This document shows positions 57,911 through 64,000 of a stretch of 64,000 bases of DNA, in pieces (the stretch's first letter is position 1; each line of letters begins with the position of its first letter). Origin of the DNA: Nicotiana tabacum. Its lineage: Eukaryota; Streptophyta; Magnoliopsida; Solanales; Solanaceae. Made by a program: the position numbers and the translations under genes. Below the pieces are notes generated by a model, which saw only the letters and a program-made list of their open reading frames with translations, was not told the origin of the DNA and did no database searches. The stretch is taken from assembly GCF_000715075.1 (NCBI RefSeq), contig NC_134082.1:62459466-62523465 (forward strand). Direction: 5' to 3'.

Positions 57911-58310
57911 TTGGCTCCAAATTATAACTATATCCGCGAAATATCAATGTCCAAAATGAGTTGGAATTTGAAGGTTCGTGTTGTTAGATTATGGCACATT
58001 CTAGACCGCGAAAAACCAGAAAATTCTAATTCAATTGAATTAATTATTCAAGATGAAAAGGTACATACTCTTTTACATGTTGTTATTTTTTTCGAGTTGT
58101 GATGTATTTTCTTCAACTTATGCGCCTTACTAACTTAAATTTCTTTTTTACAGTTTTTTATTTTAGGGAGATAAATTCATGCAACTATTGGAAGAGCTGT
58201 TATGCGTATTTTCAAAACAAAAATACATGAAATGGGATTGTACGTTAAGAAAAACTTTGTGGTTGGACCAAACAATCTGAAATTACGACCATCAAGCATA
58301 TATTGAAACT
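57911..58310 (+). pseudogene. RPA1-like OB-fold fragment in the Helitron
   Basis: Two pieces. The first (57911-58060) reads IREISMSKMSWNLKVRVVRLWHI...NSIELIIQDEK; the second (about 58172-58305), after a likely intron (DEK|GTACAT ... TTTTAG|G), reads IHATIGRAVMRIFKTKIHEMGLYVKKNFVVGPNNLKLRPSS. Both match the first OB domain of replication protein A 70-kDa-like proteins, which bind single-stranded DNA. Plant autonomous Helitrons carry RPA-like genes, so it may be an ancestral part of the element rather than a capture. A one-base loss just after the acceptor and a stop after SSIY break it. Confidence 0.65.
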
Positions 58311-58422
58311 GAAAATTACAGGGGTTCCATCAATTTTTGATATTGGGAATATATTGAGTTCCCAGTTGGTGTTCTATTGTTTATATCCATATGAAATATA
58401 TTATTATTGTTTAAGTTCTCAC

Positions 58423-58554
58423 CTTAGCATGAACAACCCTTCCACCGGCTTCATCTATGGTTTGAATAGCTAAATTTATCATCTCTCCGCAATTGACCTG
58501 TCCCTTTTCTACCTCAACTTTGGCTTTAGACAGTGTTAGGCTTATAGACAAAGC
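58423..58554 (-). pseudogene. Captured single exon of an unidentified host gene
   Basis: A perfect 132-nt, 44-codon frame on the minus strand bounded by TTCCACAG| and |GTGAGAAC. It reads ALSISLTLSKAKVEVEKGQ..., and ends EAGGRVVHAK. Flanking sequence is intron-like on both sides. The codon use and lack of stops suggest a host exon taken up by the Helitron in reverse. I do not recognise the protein. Confidence 0.6.
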
Positions 58555-59011
58555 CTGTGGAATGGTAGAAAGAATAAAAAGTGTCAATTACCACAAATGC
58601 CAGACAATACTAAAGAGAGAGCCTTAGCAGGAAATCAGTTTTTGTATATGCATTGCCGCATACATTTTGATTCTGAATAAGCTAATGTTTGACATAATTC
58701 ATGTTCCTTCATCATTGACTCAATACAGAGGATAACTTTTGAAAAATGCACTGCAATATATCATGAGCAGTTGCTACAAAAATATTCCCTTAAGTACATG
58801 TTTCATATCAACCAAATTGTATAACATCATTATTTTTCGTGGAACATTCATATCAAACAAATTGTATAGTATCATTATTTTTTATAGAACATTTACTAGG
58901 AGATGGAATGAAAGTTTTACTGGAGTCTTAAAATATTTTTAATCTTTGGTTGTAAAGATGGTATTAACACTAACATATTAAACTTTACGGTGTAGATTAT
59001 TCTTTTTGATT

Positions 59012-59041
59012 ATCTGCGCATCGCGCGGGTACTAATACTAA
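59012..59041 (+). other. Helitron 3' terminus
   Basis: Hairpin GCGC-ATC-GCGC within TCTGCGCATCGCGCGGG, then TACTAATACTAA, followed by T. The usual end is CTAG; here CTAA, still within CTRR. Confidence 0.85.
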
Positions 59042-59115
59042 TAATACTTTAAAACATAAAGAAGTTAGAAATTAAGGACTACAAAAAATCAATCTACATC
59101 TTTTGACAAATATCT

Positions 59116-61956
59116 TGTCACGACCCAAAAATCACTAAGGGTCGTGACGGCGCCGGACACCATTGTCACGCAAGCCGACAACAAATAACTAGAAACTTTT
59201 TGTTTTAAAACTTATTGAATTCGTTCCTTTTATACATTTAAACAACAAGTAATGAATTGCATTGAAATAAGGAAATATCTTTAACCAATTAAATGTTGAA
59301 AAATCCTATAACCATCCCAGAACCCGGTGTCACAAGTGCATGAGCAATTTCCAGGAAATAATATAATACAACAACCGTTCGGAATATAATATTGGACAGA
59401 AAACAAATACAGAAAACTGAAAGAGACTCTGCTGGCTGCGGGTCGCCTCGAGAAGTGCAACTCACCTAAGTCTCCGTATCAACCATGCTGCTACGCCCAG
59501 TAGGCCACTAGAGATGTACATGCATGTGCAACAAAAATGCACAGAAGTGTAATATGAGTACGAAAACAACATGTGTCCAATGAGTATCCTGTCTAATCTC
59601 GAAGAAGTAGAGACGAGAGGTCGACTTCGACACTTACTAGTGGTCCAATAATATATTATCCATAATATATTAAGCCGTGGATTTTTATAAACATGATTAT
59701 AATCCAATGGGTTGAAGCAAATAAACAATTCTTTCTTTTATAGGAAGTTTCCAAATTCCTTTTCATCATTTATACATATATTCTCAAGCCAGGAAGAGGC
59801 AACAACAACTTCAATAAGTTTCAAGACAAGCAATACAAGCATGCACAAATCATACCGAGGATGTACAACCTGATCCAATAGAAAATAAACTATGCATTGC
59901 CGATAGTCGAACGACGCGAACCATAGATGCATCTATTTAATCTACCGAGGCATTCGGCCCGTTTCGAAATTAAACACACACAAATAGTCAATTAAGAAGT
60001 CAACATGGAACAATTATCCAAAGAAAAGCCAATTCTCTTTTAACAATTTAAGAAAATGAAGTTTAAATCTTTTTAGAAATTCATTTACTAATTCGATGTG
60101 ATTTAAGCAATTCAAGCTGTTAATAAGATTACAAATAATCCAAGTATAACATGCTTTTGGGCCCTAGACTACCCGGACTTAAACATAATAGTAGCTACGC
60201 ATGGACTATCGTCACCTCGTGCATACGTAGCCCCCCACAAATAGAAGCACATAACCAATTATATCACCTATGGGGACAATTCCCTCTTACAAGGTTAGAA
60301 AGGAGACTCACCTCGCTCTGAAGATCCATAACCGGCATTCCACACCCTTCTGAAGACTCGAATCGATGCATAATGCTCCAAAACTACCCAATAATTATGC
60401 AACTCCATTAACATATGTTAAATTACTCATTACAATCCAATTTATAGCAATTCCTAACCCCGATCGAAAAGTTGGCAAAATTGCTCTCGGGCGCACGTGC
60501 CTGGATTCCGAAATTTTTCGAAGATAAAGTTTACCCATGAACTCAGGAACTCAAATATATGATTTTCTCTTAATTCCATACCCAAAATCGTGGTCAAAAT
60601 CCAAGAATACTAATTTTCTAAGTCTTCCTCAAACCCCAAAATTTCTACCCATTTACATGCCAAAATCCATATAAAATCGTTATCTTTAACTCAATATAGG
60701 TGGGGTTAGTTTACCTTATCGTTGATGATGAAAATCCCCTCTTGAAACTCTCCAAGAATCGCCCAAGCCAAGAAAATATGAGAGAAGATGGCCAAATCCC
60801 GATTTTTAAAAGAACCATTCTGCCTCCAGCACTTCCGCACCTGCGGTCCCTTGACCGCTTCTGTGGTTCCGCAGGTGCGGCGCTTCCACCGCTTCTACGG
60901 ATATCTCACTAGGCCTCCCTTTCGCTTCTGCGATTCAACCGCCGCAGGTGCGGTTCCGCTTCTGCGGCTGCTCGACCACATCTGCGGTCCCCTTCACTTT
61001 GGTCCAAACCGCATCTGCAGTTCTTCTGGCCGCTTCTGCGGCTCCGCACCTGCGACCCAATTCTCGCAGGTGTAGTTACGACAGCAACCAACAACCTCAG
61101 CCTTCCAAAAATTTCATTTTCGATCCGTTAACCATCCGGAATCCACCGGAGGCCATCAGGACCCCAACCAATCATACCAACCAGTCCCAAAATACATTAC
61201 AGACTTGTTCGAGGCCTCAAATCATATCAAACAACGCTAAAATCACGAATCGACCTCCAATCCAAGCTTTATGAACTTTAGAATTTTAAACTTCTACTTT
61301 CGATGTTTAAACCTATCAAATCATGTCCAATTGATTTCAAATTTTGCACACTAGTCATATTTGACATTACGGACCTACTCCAACTTCCGGAATCGGATTC
61401 CGACCCCGATATCAAAAAGTTCATTTCCGGTCAAACTTCTCAAAAAAAACCTTCAATTTTCTATCTTTAGCCAAATGACTTCCAAATGACCTACGGATCT
61501 CCGAATTCACTTCCGATCGCGCTCCCAACTCCAGAATCACCATACGGAGCTACTCCTAGACTCGGAATCCCAAACGGACATTGATAACACCGAAATGCAC
61601 TTCAACCTAAACTTATGAAATTCCTTCCAAAATGCTAACTTCCACAATAAGCGCCAAAATGCTCCCGGGTCATCCAAAACCCGATCCGGGCATACGTCCA
61701 AGTCCGAAAGCATCATACGGCTCTGGTGGAACCTCCGAATCCCGATTCCGATGTCGTTTACTCAAAATCCAATCCTGGTTAATTCTTTCAACTTAAAGTT
61801 TCCGAAATGAGAATTCTCTTTCCAAATCAACTCCGAACTTCCCGAAATTCAATTCCAACCACGCGTACAAGTCATAACACCTGAAATGAAGTTGCTCATG
61901 GCCTTAAACTGCTTAACGGCGCGCTAGTGCTCAAAATGATCGGTCGGGTCGTTACA
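59116..61956 (-). mobile_element. 3' LTR of a minus-strand Ty3 element (2841 bp)
   Basis: Plus-strand ends TGTCACGACCC...GGTCGGGTCGTTACA, so on the minus strand TGTAACGACCCGACC...GTCGTGACA, the same class as the LTR at 45981. A purine tract adjoins it on the right. A CG-rich block CCGCACCTGCGG...CCGCAGGTGCGG is at 60830-61080. The frames inside are shadows. Confidence 0.9.
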
Positions 61957-61970
61957 TTCTCTCCCACTTA
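61957..61970 (-). other. Polypurine tract of the Ty3 element
   Basis: The minus strand reads TAAGTGGGAGAGAA directly before TGTAACGACC, so this LTR is the 3' one and the body lies to the right. Confidence 0.85.
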
Positions 61971-64000
61971 AACATACGTTCATCCTCGAACGTGCTAAGA
62001 ACTGTGCTGGAGTTGTCCAAAATCATTGTTTAACACCTCGAGCATCTACCCGTGCTACCACAACTCAGCTGGGCACCCTAGCCCGATCAATCTGAAGATA
62101 TCCTTTTTCACTTAAGCAAATAAACCTTAGAGCCCAATTCTATCATCCGAAATTCTCTACCAGACCCATTCCAACATACGCTCACCGTATCAATAACTAC
62201 ACGCAACACCAAAACATGACTGCATACCTTAGCTGAATTCACAACTTGCACCACTTTACTCACTGGACCACAATAACATTCTCTGATCGAATTAGTCAAA
62301 ATTCCACGAATCTGATGCTCCCATTGCACCTCATGACCTACACAGGTCTTGCTCTAACTCTTACAATACCGCCACGACGGAAGAGATGTGTAGAAATTCA
62401 TAACCACTGCCGAATCAACAATTGGGTCTATACTCCTGACAGGAACCATCACCTCATTCTGAACCAAATAATGGTGTTAGCTCCTTAATATACTTCATAT
62501 AATCGGATTGCACTAATCCTAAATCGAATAATCTCACCTCACCCAGTACGAACTACTCAGGCAATAAGCCTCCCCGTACATGTTCAAAAGTCTCATATGA
62601 CGCCACAATGTGCCAATAGGCTGCCAACTCGAATGCGTTACAAAAGGAAAATGAACTCTAGAAGGAACTACTCAACTCACGCACTAATACGGACTTTCCT
62701 TAGAAAATAGGAAGCAAGGCATACAAAAAGAGCATATAGAAAACTATACTCAACATCACACTGTTGCGGCGCGCAACCCGATCCAAATAACATAGCACTC
62801 ACCTAAGGAGATGCACATCGAGCTAGGTTGCTCATTACAACAAAATACCGAATATCAGTCATAAGCACGCTAAGTGCATAATACCATCCCTGAGGGAACA
62901 TATAGCGCTATAAGCTACAAAACTCAAGCACAACTGAGGTGCGGTATACGATCTGAATCTCAAGAGCCATTTTGCTCATATAACATCATCTCTATGCGGA
63001 ATCTCAACACATAAGCAATTCACCAAGCCGTCTCACAACTCACACGGCACGATATATCATTACATGAAATAGCTGACGATGAAATAACACCCCGAATACT
63101 CTTCCGTAAGGAGCGCATTGCTGAAATGAACACATCTGGCTTGATATAGAGCCCATATTCATATTTAAATCCATTCACAGACCTCAAGCCGATTCTGATC
63201 GTACCGAACTAGGCCAATAATCTTTCCTTGGTCCATAGTAACCCCCTTTTTCCCATAACACACAAGAACAACCATCATAACCGGAGTAATCCTCCACAGT
63301 CCACAACCCCATAAACTGAGTGCCCTCCAAGCATCAATTCTCAATTTAACGACATCACTACAATCTTCATACTTGGTTTAACTTCTTCAATTAATCGAGT
63401 GACTACATGCCACACTTATACAACCTTTCCGAAGGGGCACGCTCCCATAACCTTCTGTGATAGATGACAGGTTTGTACATCCAAACCACCGGCCGCACTA
63501 ACGTTGAAAAGCGATCAAGAATCCTTAACTAGGATGCAAAGCCTCTTTCACAAAACACCGATCTCAGGTGACGCTGAAGACAATACCAACTTACTTTAAA
63601 CATCCAAACTCTTTGCCTGCTCATCCGAGCTCGTGACACCCTTGTCAACACCGAATTGTAACCTTGATCCTCACTTCAAATTCCATACCACTCGCTGCGC
63701 CCAACATGCCAATATACGATAGAACACGATTTTCATCATAACTCCGGAACCACTAATAGATTAACACTTCATCATATAAAAGCTTTTCACTTAACTCACT
63801 TCAGGAGAACCATAGCAACACACAGGTGAATTCTCATAACCGTGAAACATGCAAATCTCTAAGTAGTGGTCTAAGCCACCATAGCCCTTCCGGGATCTGT
63901 CTACACATAATAGGTCATAACAGTAGAATACTTCTGAATCACATCGATTACAGCGGTCGACATGCCTTATACGTACAGCCACAAATCACTTGCATAACTT
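61971..64000 (-). mobile_element. 3' untranslated region of the Ty3 element, continuing beyond the window
   Basis: Two kb without a coding frame longer than 80 codons. Its base composition is more balanced than the surroundings. The long 3' UTR is usual for this group of Solanaceae elements; pol should begin to the right of the window. Confidence 0.6.

Larger units (their letters stand above)
55681..59041 (+). mobile_element. Helitron, non-autonomous (3361 bp)
   Basis: Starts A|TCTATATTATATTAAAAGG and ends in the hairpin GCGCATCGCGC followed by GGGTACTAATACTAA|T, the 5'-TC and 3'-CTRR pattern inserted between A and T. A second Helitron-like 5' end (TTTATATTATATTAAAAGGAGAG) lies at about 56406, so it may be a compound or nested copy. 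Inside are a tandem array, an RPA1-like fragment and a minus-strand captured exon. Confidence 0.85.

Noticed and set aside
60788..61274. 95- and 108-codon frames
   Set aside because: They cover the CCGCACCTGCGG block of an LTR; no protein features.

Overview
The window looks like nuclear DNA of a dicot plant, most likely a Solanaceae species of the Nicotiana type. The evidence is spliced genes with GT/AG introns, a TS-type SINE, a Stowaway MITE with the usual Solanaceae ends, a very large Ogre/Tat retrotransposon, and several Ty3 LTRs that begin TGTAACGAC and end GTCGTGACA. Roughly nine tenths of it is transposon-derived. Identifications of families rest on sequence recognised by eye; no database was searched.

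Layout. (1) 1-20608: one Ogre/Tat Ty3 retrotransposon on the minus strand. From right to left: 4.4-kb 5' LTR (16196-20608), tRNA-type primer site, leader, ORF1 (12853-14910), gag-protease (8790-12305), a 164-nt intron, RT/RNase H/integrase (5152-8629), a 3' UTR with a 23-copy minisatellite, polypurine tract, and the inner 1791 bp of the 3' LTR. Pol has three TGA stops. A short motif occurs four times in the non-coding parts and seems to keep a fold by paired base changes. (2) 20609-21721: the decayed integrase end and 3' LTR of an older chromovirus into which Ogre jumped. (3) 23476-27771: an ALKBH9-like RNA demethylase gene (+) with three 186-bp repeats in its coding sequence and an in-frame TGA just before the catalytic domain. 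(4) 28376-29598: a small gene of unknown function (-). (5) 29923-36306: two related MULE-like elements, each with a 9-bp target duplication. The first carries a small secreted-peptide precursor ORF; the second was split by LTR-type insertions. A third MITE lies between them. (6) 36744-37499: remnant of a short-LTR copia element. (7) 39091-40600: a long-TIR transposon holding a broken DUF4283-type coding fragment. (8) 41421-42637: a hAT MITE. (9) 43389-43853: an intact plastid J-protein gene (DnaJ 11 type). (10) 44219-44347: TS SINE. (11) 45981-49765: a 3.8-kb solo LTR with a 5-bp duplication. (12) 51520-55551: a third MULE-like relative holding a solo LTR whose middle is inverted and which contains a hAT MITE. 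(13) 55681-59041: a Helitron with an RPA1-like fragment and a captured host exon. (14) 59116-64000: 3' LTR, polypurine tract and 3' untranslated region of a minus-strand Ty3 element that continues beyond the window.

How it fits together. Only three host genes are visible: ALKBH9-like, the small unknown gene and DnaJ 11. They sit as islands in nested transposons. The transposons carry host-derived pieces (secreted-peptide ORF, DUF4283 fragment, captured exon), so the region records repeated gene capture. The points most worth a second look are the four-copy structured motif in Ogre, the state of the ALKBH9-like gene, and the GC-rich palindrome blocks found in the middle of six otherwise different LTRs.
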